A stretch of 64,000 nucleotides of DNA from positions 58,287 through 122,286 of the forward strand of contig JAEZCO010000082.1 in NCBI GenBank assembly GCA_023433505.1. Direction: 5' to 3'. Below, one piece after another: positions 51,949 to 61,532 of the stretch (the first letter of the stretch is position 1; each line of letters opens with the position of its first letter). A program made the position numbers and the translations under genes. The notes beneath the pieces are model-generated. The model saw only the letters and a list, made by a program, of their open reading frames with translations. It did not search any database and had not been told where the DNA came from. Source of the stretch: Bacillota bacterium. Its GTDB lineage: Bacteria; Bacillota; Clostridia; Acetivibrionales; DTU013.

Positions 51949-52395
51949 ATGAGCAGACAATTGTACCGTCCAAGAAGAAACAGAGTCATTGCAGGCGTAT
52001 GTTCCGGTTTTGCCGATTATTTCGGCATTGATGCCGTAATTATAAGGATTATTACCATCATCATTGCGCTGTCGGGTACCGGAATCCTGGCTTACATTAT
52101 CGCCGCTGTCATCATGCCCAGCGAAGAAAATGTCCATGGCGGCGAAAACTGGGGGAGAGGTACCGACAGCAGCACCGAGGATTTCATTCATGAGCAGGAA
52201 AAGGAAAGAGACGAGTGGGCAGAAGCGCCGAAATACAATTCGGAAAAGAACAAGCTGGTCATCGGAGCGATCCTGGTGGGGGTGGGCATTCTGTTCCTCA
52301 TCCGGCAATTCATCCCTCATTTTGATTACAAGCTTCTGGTACCCGTGGTCCTCATAGGGGTCGGCGGTCTCATTCTTGTCAAAGGGAGGCGTTAA
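51949..52395 (+). CDS. PspC-domain protein with LiaI/LiaF-type C-terminal membrane segment
   Basis: A 148-residue protein. The N-terminal PspC domain reads RPRRNRVIAGVCSGFADYFG then IRIITIIIALSGTG and a membrane helix; the C-terminal part has two more helices (IGAILVGVGILFLI, LLVPVVLIGVGGLILV) of the LiaF-like TM type. PspC proteins sense envelope stress. ATG follows AAAGGAG. The next gene starts five bases after its stop, so they form an operon. Confidence 0.88.
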   Translation: MSRQLYRPRRNRVIAGVCSGFADYFGIDAVIIRIITIIIALSGTGILAYIIAAVIMPSEENVHGGENWGRGTDSSTEDFIHEQEKERDEWAEAPKYNSEKNKLVIGAILVGVGILFLIRQFIPHFDYKLLVPVVLIGVGGLILVKGRR

Positions 52396-52399
52396 TCCG

Positions 52400-53293
52400 A
52401 TGAAAAGCAATAGGGGTGTGGGGTTTGGAGTTTTTCTCCTTACGGTAGGAATCATATGGGTACTGGTGAGCGTGGGCGTAATTTCATGGTCCGTTTTCAA
52501 TGCGCTGATGGTGCTGTGGCCGCTTATTCTGGTGATCATCGGCGTTAACATCATCTTCAGGAACAATGAAATCATCAAGGCTGTCGCCTGGGTTGCTTTT
52601 CTGGCAGTCGTCATTTCCTACGGGTATTTCTTTGATAACGGCGTCCGGAATCCGGGGCAGGAGATGACCGCCGGCAGGACCGTTACGGTGGAAAAGCGTG
52701 CCGAAGTGCAAAAAGGCAACCTGCAAATAGGATTTGGAGGTACCAGGCTCTCTTTGGATTCCAATACCTCCAAGTTACTGGAAGCGAATATTCAGGATAC
52801 CGGAGTGACTTACAAGGAAGAGACCTCCGGGGATGAAAACAACATTTCCTTTAATAAAAAGACATATAAAGTCACAAACTTTAACAGCAACTTGAAGAAT
52901 CATTACAATACTTTCCATTTGAGCAGTGAGGTTCCCTGGGATATTGATATCGACACCGGCGCTGTGGACGGCGATTTCGACATGTCGGAGCTGGCCGTTG
53001 AAAAGCTGTCTCTGGATACCGGAGCGGCAAATCTCAGCTTCACGCTGGGTTCCAGATATGCAAATCCCATCATAGATGTAAATGCGGGCGCTTCCAAAAT
53101 AGAGGTCAATGTGCCTTCTGATGCAGGCGTGAAGGTCAGAATGGACGGGGCATTGAATGCTACGAATTTTGACGGGCCCGATTGGGAAAAGAAAAACGGG
53201 GTCTACTATTCCAAAAACTATGAAGCTGCAAGCGTAAAAATCGATATGGATGTAGACATGGGCGTAGGCAAATTTGATGTAAATTTTAACTAA
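52400..53293 (+). CDS. LiaF-like/DUF4097 envelope-stress membrane protein
   Basis: A 297-residue protein with three or four N-terminal membrane helices (about 8-80) and a large C-terminal domain of beta-strand repeats (about 110-295, DIDIDTGAVDGDFD, LSLDTGAANLSF, IDVNAGASKIEV). This is the toastrack/DUF4097-LiaF_C type fold. LiaF-type proteins inhibit the LiaRS envelope-stress system in Bacillus; the histidine kinase and regulator are not in the window. ATG 52400 follows GGAGG. It is translationally close to the PspC gene. Confidence 0.85.
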   Translation: MKSNRGVGFGVFLLTVGIIWVLVSVGVISWSVFNALMVLWPLILVIIGVNIIFRNNEIIKAVAWVAFLAVVISYGYFFDNGVRNPGQEMTAGRTVTVEKRAEVQKGNLQIGFGGTRLSLDSNTSKLLEANIQDTGVTYKEETSGDENNISFNKKTYKVTNFNSNLKNHYNTFHLSSEVPWDIDIDTGAVDGDFDMSELAVEKLSLDTGAANLSFTLGSRYANPIIDVNAGASKIEVNVPSDAGVKVRMDGALNATNFDGPDWEKKNGVYYSKNYEAASVKIDMDVDMGVGKFDVNFN

Positions 53294-53406
53294 TACTACA
53301 GCGTAAACAACCAATTCAACCTTACAGAAATAGTGAGTTGAAGCATTCGCAATATATCTGTAAGGCGCATAAATGCTGGTTTATTAATGAAGTTTACGCT
53401 GTAGTA
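53294..53406. repeat. Palindromic element with 15-bp perfect ends
   Basis: TACTACAGCGTAAAC (53294-53308) and GTTTACGCTGTAGTA (53392-53406) are perfect inverted repeats, with an inner CCTTACAGA/TCTGTAAGG pair. About 113 bases, no coding capacity. It begins one base after the stop codon of the LiaF-like gene. The ends differ from the family A copies, so this is probably another family. Confidence 0.8.
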
Positions 53407-53486
53407 CTAAAAGTGCCGGGATCTCCTGACCGCAGGAATGCGTCAGACGGATATCCGGAAGCCATTGCGACCGGGAAGGATTCAGC

Positions 53487-54755
53487 ATGGGTTTCAAATA
53501 CAAGGACAGAGCGGATGAATTTAAAAATGAATTTGTAAAGGAATGGTGGAATACGTCTGCCGAGTTTCCGGCGTTTAAAAAGACATACGGTATAAAATGC
53601 CAGAAGTCCGCAGAAAGGAAAATGGATTCGGTTGTGGAGCAGATGCTGGCTCAAGTAAGAATGGACCCGTACAGTATCCAGAAAGATTATTCTGCCTGGG
53701 GCTTAAAAATAAGAGAGCTTCTCCGTATCATCGGCGATGAAATTCTTGAGCTTGACGGGGGAGGCACCGAGGTTTTGCTGAATGGAGGTTACTGCAAGGT
53801 AACCTCTGATTTTATTGACGAAGCCCGCAGCTTTGACGGGTCCATCAAAACTGCAGACATTTTCCAGGCGATGCGGAATGCGTGGATCATGAATTGCATC
53901 CAGGTGCTTTTTGATAAGGAAGTGCAATTCACCCCTGCATTATTTGCCTACAGCATGCTTTATCCCTATACCGACAACTATCTGGATTCCAAAGCCGTGG
54001 GTCTGGAGGAGAAACTCCGGTATGGCGGCAGGTTCAAGCTTGTCCTGGAGGGCAAGCGCCTGGAGGCTGATAACCCCTATGAAGCGAAAATATTCAAGCT
54101 GGTAGAGATGATTGAGTCCCAGTTCGGCAGGGAGCAATATCCCCAGGTTTATGAAAGCCTGCTGGAAATACACATTTCCCAGCAGAGAAGTCTGAAGCAG
54201 CAAAAGGGATTGCTTTCGCCTTATGAATCCGACATACCCGGCATCAGCTTCGCAAAAGGCGGTTCATCCGTCCTGGCGGATGCATTTCTCATTAATGGTT
54301 CCATGACGGAGGCCCAGGCCAGGTTTATGTTCGGCTTCGGAATATTCCTGCAGCTTACGGACGACGCCCAGGATGTGGAGAATGATTTAAAAAACAGGCA
54401 TATGACCATGTTTTCCCAGACCGCAGGCAAATGGAAGCTGGATTCTGTCATGAGCAAGCTTTTGAATTTCATGTTTACCCTGATAGATAATGACCAATGC
54501 TTCAACACTCCCCAGATGACGGAGCAGAAGCGCTTGATCCGAAGCAGCTGCGCCTTGCTGCTCATCATCGCCGCCGCCAATAATTCTTCAAACTACAGCA
54601 AAGCCTTTCTGAAAAAGCTAGAAAAACATTCTCCCTTTCGCTTCCGTTATCTTCGGAAGCTGTGTAAAAGAGCCGGAAAAGAGTTTGTTACACTCTTTCA
54701 AAAAAATGATACTGTCCCCATGGACAGCATTATTGCCAGGGCCCTAACGTTGTAA
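53487..54755 (+). CDS. Class I isoprenoid-biosynthesis-like enzyme (terpenoid-synthase fold)
   Basis: A 422-residue mostly helical protein. Two acidic motifs resemble the metal-binding pair of trans-prenyltransferases and terpene synthases: YPYTDNYLDS (about residues 161-170) and LQLTDDAQDVENDL (about 288-301). This is the arrangement of class I isoprenoid enzymes, but spacing and flanks differ from polyprenyl-diphosphate synthases. ATG 53487 follows AAGGA. No other isoprenoid gene is near; the substrate and product are unknown. Confidence 0.72.
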   Translation: MGFKYKDRADEFKNEFVKEWWNTSAEFPAFKKTYGIKCQKSAERKMDSVVEQMLAQVRMDPYSIQKDYSAWGLKIRELLRIIGDEILELDGGGTEVLLNGGYCKVTSDFIDEARSFDGSIKTADIFQAMRNAWIMNCIQVLFDKEVQFTPALFAYSMLYPYTDNYLDSKAVGLEEKLRYGGRFKLVLEGKRLEADNPYEAKIFKLVEMIESQFGREQYPQVYESLLEIHISQQRSLKQQKGLLSPYESDIPGISFAKGGSSVLADAFLINGSMTEAQARFMFGFGIFLQLTDDAQDVENDLKNRHMTMFSQTAGKWKLDSVMSKLLNFMFTLIDNDQCFNTPQMTEQKRLIRSSCALLLIIAAANNSSNYSKAFLKKLEKHSPFRFRYLRKLCKRAGKEFVTLFQKNDTVPMDSIIARALTL

Positions 54756-55022
54756 GCAAATAAATTAATCCGTGCAGGTCCGGTAAACGGCAATTATTTT
54801 CAATTTTACATTTCAAATGACTGACAGAGGCTTTTTTGACGTAAGCAAAAAGGTTTTATCAGCCTGGAATAAAATAAAACGTAAAATGTATACAAAAAAA
54901 ATAATGTTAACCTAATTTATATTACATATCCATCGAATAATATGATAAGATTATAGAAGAGGTGACCATGGGTCGCCTGAAAAAAGGAAATAAGTGTTAA
55001 ACACGAAGCGGGGGGTGTTGGA

Positions 55023-55295
55023 TTGCGCAACAGAAAAAGTCCCTGGGTACTGCTGCTGCTGATTCTGGCAGGAGCTTTGATCGGCGGGATCGCAGGCGGT
55101 ATACTTGCCGGGAATCCGGGTCTTTCCTGGATCAGTCTGGGCGGAGCTAACGGTTACAGGGAGTTAATCGCCTTTTCCATGAATCCCCTGGTGGATACCC
55201 ATGTGATCCGGCTGGGCTTTGACTTTGCTTTAAGAGTCAATGCGGGAAGTCTGCTTGGCATGATCCTGGGAATAATACTCTATACAAGGATGTGA
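55023..55295 (+). CDS. DUF4321 membrane protein
   Basis: A 90-residue protein with two membrane helices (about 8-29 and 72-88) and a central LDTHVIRLGFDFALRVN-like stretch characteristic of DUF4321. The function is unknown. In many Clostridia it lies just before maf, radC and mreB, as here. TTG 55023 is used because GGGGGTG is seven bases upstream. It is followed by maf 13 bases downstream. Confidence 0.85.
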   Translation: MRNRKSPWVLLLLILAGALIGGIAGGILAGNPGLSWISLGGANGYRELIAFSMNPLVDTHVIRLGFDFALRVNAGSLLGMILGIILYTRM

Positions 55296-55308
55296 GCAAA
55301 AGAACGGA

Positions 55309-55917
55309 ATGACGGTAAATGTGAAGAATATGGAGCCAATCATACTGGCTTCGGCCTCGCCAAGACGAAAAGAACTGTTAAGCCAGGCACATATCCCCTT
55401 CATCGTCAAGCCCAGCGATTTTGATGAAGCCTTGGAAATGTCGGGAAGTCCTGCGGAAAAAGCAGAAGCCCTGGCATATTTCAAAGCGCTGGAGGTTGCC
55501 CAAAAGACTCCCGGCAGCCTGGTCCTTGGCGCAGATACCATTGTAGTCCTGGATGACGCTATATTTGGAAAGCCCGCAGACAATGACGAGGCCTTCAGAA
55601 TGCTTTCAAGCCTGAGCGGACGTGAACACCTGGTAATCACCGGCGTTGCCCTGATTGATACGAGGCAGGGGATTGTAAAAAAAGGCCATGAGGTTACGAA
55701 GGTAAGGTTTGCAAAACTATCACCGGAGGAAATCAAGTTCTATATTTCCACCGGGGAGACGGAAGGGAAAGCCGGCGCCTATGCTGTCCAGGGTATCGGG
55801 GCCATGCTGGTGGAAAGCCTTGAGGGTTGCTATTCAAATGTCGTGGGGCTGCCTTTGATGAAGCTGAGAAAAATGCTGGAAGATTTTAATGTATATGTGC
55901 TGGAAGATAGGAAATAA
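55309..55917 (+). CDS. maf: Maf/Ham1-fold nucleotide pyrophosphatase
   Basis: A 202-residue Maf protein, a nucleoside-triphosphate pyrophosphatase that removes unusual or modified nucleotides. The family N-terminus is IILASASPRRKELL, with the catalytic aspartate region LGADTIVVLD and the C-terminal YSNVVGLPL. The start is uncertain: ATG 55309 has a weak Shine-Dalgarno, and ATG 55330 is an in-frame alternative closer to the canonical N-terminus. Maf is usually linked to septum and shape genes, as in this block. Confidence 0.9.
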   Translation: MTVNVKNMEPIILASASPRRKELLSQAHIPFIVKPSDFDEALEMSGSPAEKAEALAYFKALEVAQKTPGSLVLGADTIVVLDDAIFGKPADNDEAFRMLSSLSGREHLVITGVALIDTRQGIVKKGHEVTKVRFAKLSPEEIKFYISTGETEGKAGAYAVQGIGAMLVESLEGCYSNVVGLPLMKLRKMLEDFNVYVLEDRK

Positions 55918-56014
55918 AAATATATTTTGTTGTATTTTCCCAATTGTTTGTTTGGCATCCGGGTGGTAAAATAAGGTTGTCGACAAAAGATGTAAATAAA
56001 TTACAGTGGGGGTT

Positions 56015-56725
56015 ATGCAGCAATTGTATTATAATCTGAAAATGAAGGACATGCCTTTAAGTGAAAGGCCTTATGAAAAGCTTGAGCAATACGGTCCTGA
56101 GATGCTTTCCAACGCTGAGCTGCTGGCAGTGGTCATAAGAACGGGAAACCGGCATGAAACGTCCGTTGCCATCGCACAAAGAATATTGGCAATGAATGAA
56201 GCGGACGGGGGGATGGCATTTTTACATGACCGTTCACTGGAGGAGCTGAGGGAGACCAAAGGAATCGGCAGAGTCAAAGCGATACAGATCAAAGCTGTCA
56301 TGGAGATATCCAAAAGGATTTCGTCGGCTTTTATCATGAACAACAGGATTGCGGTGAAATCACCGGAAGATGTGAGCAGGCTTTTAATGGAAGAATTGAG
56401 GTATTTGAAGAAGGAAGTGTTCAAAATCATTCTTCTTAACACGAAAAACTATATAATAAAAAGTGTGAATGTTTCGATGGGGAGCCTGAATTCATCCATC
56501 GTACACCCGAGAGAAGTATTCAGCGAGGCGGTAAAGGCAGGCTGTTCGGGACTGCTGCTGGCGCATAACCATCCCAGCGGAGACCCTGAGCCCAGCCGGG
56601 AGGACATCGACACCACACAGCGGCTTGTGAATGCCGGAGATATACTGGGAATTAAGGTTTTGGACCATATCATCATCGGTGACGGCAGATACATAAGCTT
56701 TAAAGAGCAGGGGCTGATTTTTTAA
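56015..56725 (+). CDS. radC: RadC/JAB-domain protein
   Basis: A 236-residue protein with an N-terminal helix-hairpin-helix region (TKGIGRVKAIQIKA) and a C-terminal JAB/MPN metalloprotease-like domain carrying the JAMM zinc motif HNHPSGDPEPSREDID. RadC was long called a DNA-repair protein, but its activity remains unclear. Start ATG 56015 has only GGGGG very near it; alternatives are GTG 56006 and TTG 56024. It lies between maf and mreB in the conserved shape/division block. Confidence 0.9.
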   Translation: MQQLYYNLKMKDMPLSERPYEKLEQYGPEMLSNAELLAVVIRTGNRHETSVAIAQRILAMNEADGGMAFLHDRSLEELRETKGIGRVKAIQIKAVMEISKRISSAFIMNNRIAVKSPEDVSRLLMEELRYLKKEVFKIILLNTKNYIIKSVNVSMGSLNSSIVHPREVFSEAVKAGCSGLLLAHNHPSGDPEPSREDIDTTQRLVNAGDILGIKVLDHIIIGDGRYISFKEQGLIF

Positions 56726-56791
56726 CTAGGATTTCAATGTATTTTGGAAATAAACCGAATTCAAATGAAAAATATTCAGGAGGACTTTGAA

Positions 56792-57814
56792 ATGGGATTT
56801 TTAGCGAAGGATATAGGGATCGATCTGGGCACCGCCAACACTCTGGTCCATGTAAAAGGCAGAGGAATCGTTGTGCGGGAGCCTTCGGTCGTTGCAATAA
56901 ACAAGAAGACCAACTCCATCCTTGCCGTCGGCGATGAAGCAAAGAGCATGATCGGAAGGACGCCGGGCGACATTGTAGCTATCCGGCCCATGAAAGACGG
57001 CGTCATTGCGGATTTCGACATTACGCAGAGCATGCTGAAATATTTTATTAAGAAAGCTTTCTCCGGCGGATTCATGTCAAAGCCGAGAGTCGTTATCTGC
57101 GTGCCCTCGGGTGTAACAGAGGTGGAGAAAAGGGCTGTTGAAGAAGCTACCCTTCAAGCGGGCGCAAAAGAAGCCTATTTGATTGAAGAACCAATGGCGG
57201 CGGCCATCGGTGCAAGTCTTCCGGTGGAAGAACCTTCGGGAAGCATGATTGTGGATATCGGCGGAGGAACAAGCGAAGTCGCCGTCATCTCCCTTGGCGG
57301 AATCGTTACAAGTAAATCCCTTCGTATCGCCGGCGACGAATTTGATGAGGCAATCGTCCACTATGTAAAAAAGGAATATAATCTGATGATCGGCGAAAGG
57401 ACTGCGGAAGAGATCAAAATGAGAATCGGAGCCGCCTATCCCAAGCCAAAGGAAGAATACATGGAGGTAAGGGGAAGGGATCTGATAACAGGTCTGCCCA
57501 AGAATCTGTCCATATCTTCCGCAGAAATCATGGAGGCACTGAAGGAACCCATCAATTCCATTGTGGATTCAATTAAATATACCCTTGAAAAGACGCCGCC
57601 GGAGCTTGCTTCGGACATCATGGACAGGGGTATAATGCTTGCGGGCGGAGGAGCTTTGCTCAGCGGTCTGGACAAGCTGATCAAGGAAGAGACGGGAATG
57701 TCCGTCACCGTAGCTGAAAATCCCCTGGACTGTGTGGCGATCGGGGCGGGTAAGGTTTTGGACGAAATAGAGACATTAAAACGGGTACTGATTTCACCGA
57801 GAAAATTAAAATAG
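56792..57814 (+). CDS. mreB: Rod-shape-determining protein MreB
   Basis: A 340-residue actin homologue. Phosphate-1 DLGTANTLV, phosphate-2 VDIGGGTSE and the connecting/adenosine motifs (GVTEVEKRA, AGGGALLSGLD) are present. MreB filaments guide elongasome movement along the membrane. ATG 56792 follows AGGAGG by eight bases; the upstream in-frame ATGs lack a ribosome site. It is followed by mreC 16 bases later. Confidence 0.97.
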   Translation: MGFLAKDIGIDLGTANTLVHVKGRGIVVREPSVVAINKKTNSILAVGDEAKSMIGRTPGDIVAIRPMKDGVIADFDITQSMLKYFIKKAFSGGFMSKPRVVICVPSGVTEVEKRAVEEATLQAGAKEAYLIEEPMAAAIGASLPVEEPSGSMIVDIGGGTSEVAVISLGGIVTSKSLRIAGDEFDEAIVHYVKKEYNLMIGERTAEEIKMRIGAAYPKPKEEYMEVRGRDLITGLPKNLSISSAEIMEALKEPINSIVDSIKYTLEKTPPELASDIMDRGIMLAGGGALLSGLDKLIKEETGMSVTVAENPLDCVAIGAGKVLDEIETLKRVLISPRKLK

Positions 57815-57830
57815 AGAGGAGACTCGCCAA

Positions 57831-58694
57831 TTGCTGCGCCTTTTTAGAAGCAAATGGTTTATAGTTTCTTTAATAACAATATTTATATTGGTTATTATGG
57901 GGGTTTCGGTCAATAAAAACAGTAGGATCAACTGGTTGAACAACATCATCAGCGTACCGCTCACACCTGTACAGGCCCTCTTTTCTTCCATAGGACAGAA
58001 GGTCGATGACGGGTTGTCCTTTTTTCAGGACATCGACACGGTGAGAAAAGAAAATGTTACTCTGACAGAGCAAGTGTACGAACTGGAAAGAGAAAACAGG
58101 GAACTTCTCTCCTTTAAGGTCAAGAATGAGGAATTAAGACTGGCCCTTAATTTAAAAGCACAATTTGATGATTATGAAATAAAGGGAGCCAATATTGTAG
58201 CCATCGACCCCGGCAACTGGTTTAATATTTTCAAGATCGATATTGGCAGCAAGGACGGCATAAAGGTCGACTGCCCTGTGGTAACCAGTTCCAAAGGCCT
58301 GGTGGGCAGGGTGATGTCCGCAGATCTGACGTCGGCAAAGGTTTTGACCATCATTGATGAAGACAGCGCCGTAGCATGCTGGATCTCGAAAACCGGCGGG
58401 GGACATGCGATTGTGCGGGGAGACATGCAGCTCAAGGAACAGGGGCGCTGCAGGATGGATTATATTCCGCTGGACGTGGATGTCGAAGTGGGAGATGTTA
58501 TTGAAACGTCAGGTCTGGGCGGAATCTATCCCAAAGGCATCATGGTAGGGAAGGTCATCGAGGTAAGGAAGACCAACAGCGAAATGAACAGATATGCCAT
58601 CATTGAACCGGCAGCCGATTTCAAAAGGCTGGAGGAAGTATATGTGCTCAGAAGCAGAGTAGAAAATACTGAAACAGGCAGTGTGGAAAAATGA
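57831..58694 (+). CDS. mreC: Rod-shape-determining protein MreC
   Basis: A 287-residue bitopic protein: N-terminal membrane helix (about 9-28), a coiled coil (about 65-100, LTEQVYELERENRELLSFK) and a beta-barrel domain (about 120-270, IDPGNWFNIFKIDIGSKDG and VVTSSKGLVGRV). MreC bridges MreB to penicillin-binding proteins outside the membrane. TTG 57831 follows GAGAGGAG. It overlaps mreD by four bases (ATGA). Confidence 0.95.
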   Translation: MLRLFRSKWFIVSLITIFILVIMGVSVNKNSRINWLNNIISVPLTPVQALFSSIGQKVDDGLSFFQDIDTVRKENVTLTEQVYELERENRELLSFKVKNEELRLALNLKAQFDDYEIKGANIVAIDPGNWFNIFKIDIGSKDGIKVDCPVVTSSKGLVGRVMSADLTSAKVLTIIDEDSAVACWISKTGGGHAIVRGDMQLKEQGRCRMDYIPLDVDVEVGDVIETSGLGGIYPKGIMVGKVIEVRKTNSEMNRYAIIEPAADFKRLEEVYVLRSRVENTETGSVEK

Positions 58695-59206
58695 AACTGA
58701 AAGTTCTCGTCTATACTATTTTACTTTTGTTGCTTCTGCTGCTCCAATCCACTTTATTGGGCTATGCCAGGATCTACAATGTAAAACCCAATTTGCTTAT
58801 AGTCTTTGTGATCTGTGTAGCACTGCTGAGGGGGAATATTGAGGGAGCGTCGGTGGGTTTTTTTGCCGGTTTGCTGTTGGATATGGCTTTTGGGAAATTT
58901 ATCGGATTCTACACCCTGCTGGGCTTTTATCTGGGGCTGGCTGTGGGATCGGTAAACCGGAGGCTTTACCGGGAAAATTATCTTGTGGCTGTTTTTTTCA
59001 CTTTTGTTGCCACACTGGTATATGAAGCGGCGGTATATGTTTTAAGCAACTTCATGTCGGATAATATGGAGCTTCTTATGCCCCTGACGACAAAAATATT
59101 GCCTGAGGCGGCCTACAACAGCCTTGTGTCCATAATTATTTTTGCAGTGGTAATAAAAATCAGCCATAGATTTGAAAAATCTGGTAAATCAGCCAGAAAG
59201 TACTGA
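58691..59206 (+). CDS. mreD: Rod-shape-determining protein MreD
   Basis: A 171-residue membrane protein with four to five helices and the MreD-type signature KPNLLIVFVICVALLRGNIEG then GFFAGLLLDMAFG. It is part of the elongasome membrane complex. ATGA overlap with mreC. A ribosome site GGAAAA is inside the mreC 3' end. Confidence 0.93.
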   Translation: MKLKVLVYTILLLLLLLLQSTLLGYARIYNVKPNLLIVFVICVALLRGNIEGASVGFFAGLLLDMAFGKFIGFYTLLGFYLGLAVGSVNRRLYRENYLVAVFFTFVATLVYEAAVYVLSNFMSDNMELLMPLTTKILPEAAYNSLVSIIIFAVVIKISHRFEKSGKSARKY

Positions 59207-59239
59207 AGAGTAAAAGGATCCTTGAAAGGGTGAGGATAA

Positions 59240-61357
59240 TTGAAGGATAAATTAAATAACCGGTATTTAATGCTTGGAATCTGTTTCATTATGTTTTTCT
59301 TTATTATTGTAATGCGACTGGTCAATTTGCAAATCGTTGAAGGCGAAAAATATAATATGGATTCGCAGCGAAGAGTTCTTAAGGAAAGCACTGTCACGGC
59401 GCCCAGAGGCAAAATACTCGACCGGTACGGAGCGCCTATCGCAGTGAACCGCCAGGGCTTTACCGTAAAGATCGTAAAAACGGATATAAGCAATGACGAG
59501 CTGAACAAAATGCTTTATGAGCTGGCATGCATTTTTGAGAAAAACAACAAGGGCTATATCAACAGTCTTACCAAATACCTCACTTTCAATCCTTTATCCT
59601 TCAATGGGAAATCCGTGGATGAAATCGTAAAGTGGGAGAAAAACAAAGACAGGCTGGCCATCACCAAAGATTCCGACCTGCAGAAAACTCCGGAAGGACT
59701 TTTTAAGTACCTGCGGGAGGTGAAATTTAAAATATCCTCCTCTTTTAACGACGAGCAGGCATTTAAGATAATGAAGCTGCGTTATGAAATCCTTATCGAT
59801 AACTGGAACTACAGTAACGGCGGTACAGTTCTCCTGGCAAGGGACGTGGGCATGGAAGTCATTGCCGAAATTGAAGAGAGGCATCATAAATTTTCAGGGG
59901 TCATTACCGACGTGGAGCCCATGAGACAATACCTGGACGCATATTATGAGGGTCAGGTGCTGGGTTATGTTAGGGCAATAAGCTCGGAGCAGCTTGAAAG
60001 CCTTAAGGAAGAAGGCTATGACAGCACGGACATTATCGGCCAGACAGGCATAGAAAAATCCGCGGAAAGGTATCTTAGGGGCAAGGATGGAAAGAAGAGC
60101 ATCGAAGTGGATGTAAGCGGGAGACTGACGGAGGAGAATGAAAGCGTTCCCGCCATACCCGGAAGCGACGTGGTGCTGACCATCGATACGAATCTCCAGA
60201 AAGCCGCCATGGAATCTTTGAAACGGAACATAGACAAAATACGTGCCGGCAACGATAAAAACAACCATCAGGATGCCAATTCCGGCGCTGTTGTGGCAAT
60301 GGATGTAAATACGGGAGATGTGCTTGCGATGGCAAGTTATCCCAGCTTTGATCCTGCGGTATACCTGGCAGGCTCCGAAGACAAAGTGGCACAGCAGACT
60401 ATAACCGATTTGAATACCGACCTGAATAAGCCCCAGTTTAACAGAGCCATTCAGGGCACCTATGCGCCGGGTTCTACTTTTAAGCCTTTAACGGCAATCG
60501 CTGCTTTGGAGACAGGGATTATTTCACCGGATAACAGCAGAAGATATGACCATGGCAAGGAAGATTTCGGCGGCAAGGACTTTTATTGCCTGGAATTCAA
60601 GCAGGGACACGGATGGCTTGACCTGAAAAAAGCGCTCGAAACCTCCTGCAATATCTATTTTCATGATATCGGCTATTCTACAGGCATCGAGAGTTTGGAC
60701 AAATGGGCAGGGTATTTCGGGCTTGGCAAAAAAACGGGAATCGATTTGCCCAGTGAGTATGCAGGCTTCATGTCTTCCAAAGAAGTGAAGAAAAAGCTTC
60801 ATGCCAATGACGCCTGGAGACCTGCCGATACGGCCCAGGTAGCCATCGGACAGTTCGACAATGCGTTTACCCCTCTGCAGATTGTAACCTATATCAGCGC
60901 TATCGCAAACGGCGGGAAGCTTTACAAGCCCAATATCATCAAGCGGGTGATAAAGTACGACGGCTCAACGGTCAATGAAACCCAGCCGTCCTTTCAGCAA
61001 ATACCGGTAAAGGCTTCAACCATTGCTGCGGTGAAGGAAGGCATGGTGGCGGTTACCTCTTCGGTAGACGGTACGGCAAAAAGCTATTTTACGGATTTCC
61101 CATACACAGTAGCCGGTAAAACAGGTACTGCCCAGACGGCGGGCAAATCAGCCTCAAGATCGGACAATGCGCTCTTCGTTTGTTACGTGCCTGCGGACAA
61201 TCCCAAAATCGCTGTGGCGGTGGTGGTAGAACGCGGTGTCTGGGGATCCAATACGGCGCCTATAGCAAGAGATATCCTGGATGCATACTTCGGGCTCACA
61301 AAGACCAATACTGCAGACGATACGTTAAAGCCTGAAGAGGCGGTATTTACTCAATAA
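59240..61357 (+). CDS. mrdA: Penicillin-binding protein 2 (elongation transpeptidase)
   Basis: A 705-residue class B PBP. An N-terminal membrane helix (about 9-28) is followed by the dimerisation/pedestal domain with TAPRGKILDRYGAPIAVN. The transpeptidase domain has the SxxK serine in PGSTFKPL (near residue 411), SxN in TSCN (near 468) and KTG in AGKTGTAQ (near 626), all intact. It cross-links peptidoglycan during cell elongation with MreBCD and RodA (rodA is not in the window). TTG 59240 follows GGTGAGG. Confidence 0.96.
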   Translation: MKDKLNNRYLMLGICFIMFFFIIVMRLVNLQIVEGEKYNMDSQRRVLKESTVTAPRGKILDRYGAPIAVNRQGFTVKIVKTDISNDELNKMLYELACIFEKNNKGYINSLTKYLTFNPLSFNGKSVDEIVKWEKNKDRLAITKDSDLQKTPEGLFKYLREVKFKISSSFNDEQAFKIMKLRYEILIDNWNYSNGGTVLLARDVGMEVIAEIEERHHKFSGVITDVEPMRQYLDAYYEGQVLGYVRAISSEQLESLKEEGYDSTDIIGQTGIEKSAERYLRGKDGKKSIEVDVSGRLTEENESVPAIPGSDVVLTIDTNLQKAAMESLKRNIDKIRAGNDKNNHQDANSGAVVAMDVNTGDVLAMASYPSFDPAVYLAGSEDKVAQQTITDLNTDLNKPQFNRAIQGTYAPGSTFKPLTAIAALETGIISPDNSRRYDHGKEDFGGKDFYCLEFKQGHGWLDLKKALETSCNIYFHDIGYSTGIESLDKWAGYFGLGKKTGIDLPSEYAGFMSSKEVKKKLHANDAWRPADTAQVAIGQFDNAFTPLQIVTYISAIANGGKLYKPNIIKRVIKYDGSTVNETQPSFQQIPVKASTIAAVKEGMVAVTSSVDGTAKSYFTDFPYTVAGKTGTAQTAGKSASRSDNALFVCYVPADNPKIAVAVVVERGVWGSNTAPIARDILDAYFGLTKTNTADDTLKPEEAVFTQ

Positions 61358-61476
61358 TAGGCTGTCTGCGGCATGTAATAGGAATCCGGTGCAGCGTCAG
61401 CCGTTGAAGGACGATGGTCATTGCCGCTTTCAACAATGCCGCAGGATTTTTAGATGCACCCTGTGACGGCTCCCAC

Positions 61477-61505
61477 TTGAAAAGCCCTATAAAAAATGTA
61501 ATAAT
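61477..61505 (+). promoter_or_regulatory. Candidate promoter of minC
   Basis: TTGAAA (61477-61482), 17 bases, AATAAT (61500-61505), about 28 bases before the minC start. The gap between mrdA and minC is 175 bases, so separate control is plausible. Confidence 0.55.
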
Positions 61506-61532
61506 GTTATCATGATATTCAGGGGGTTGGTC

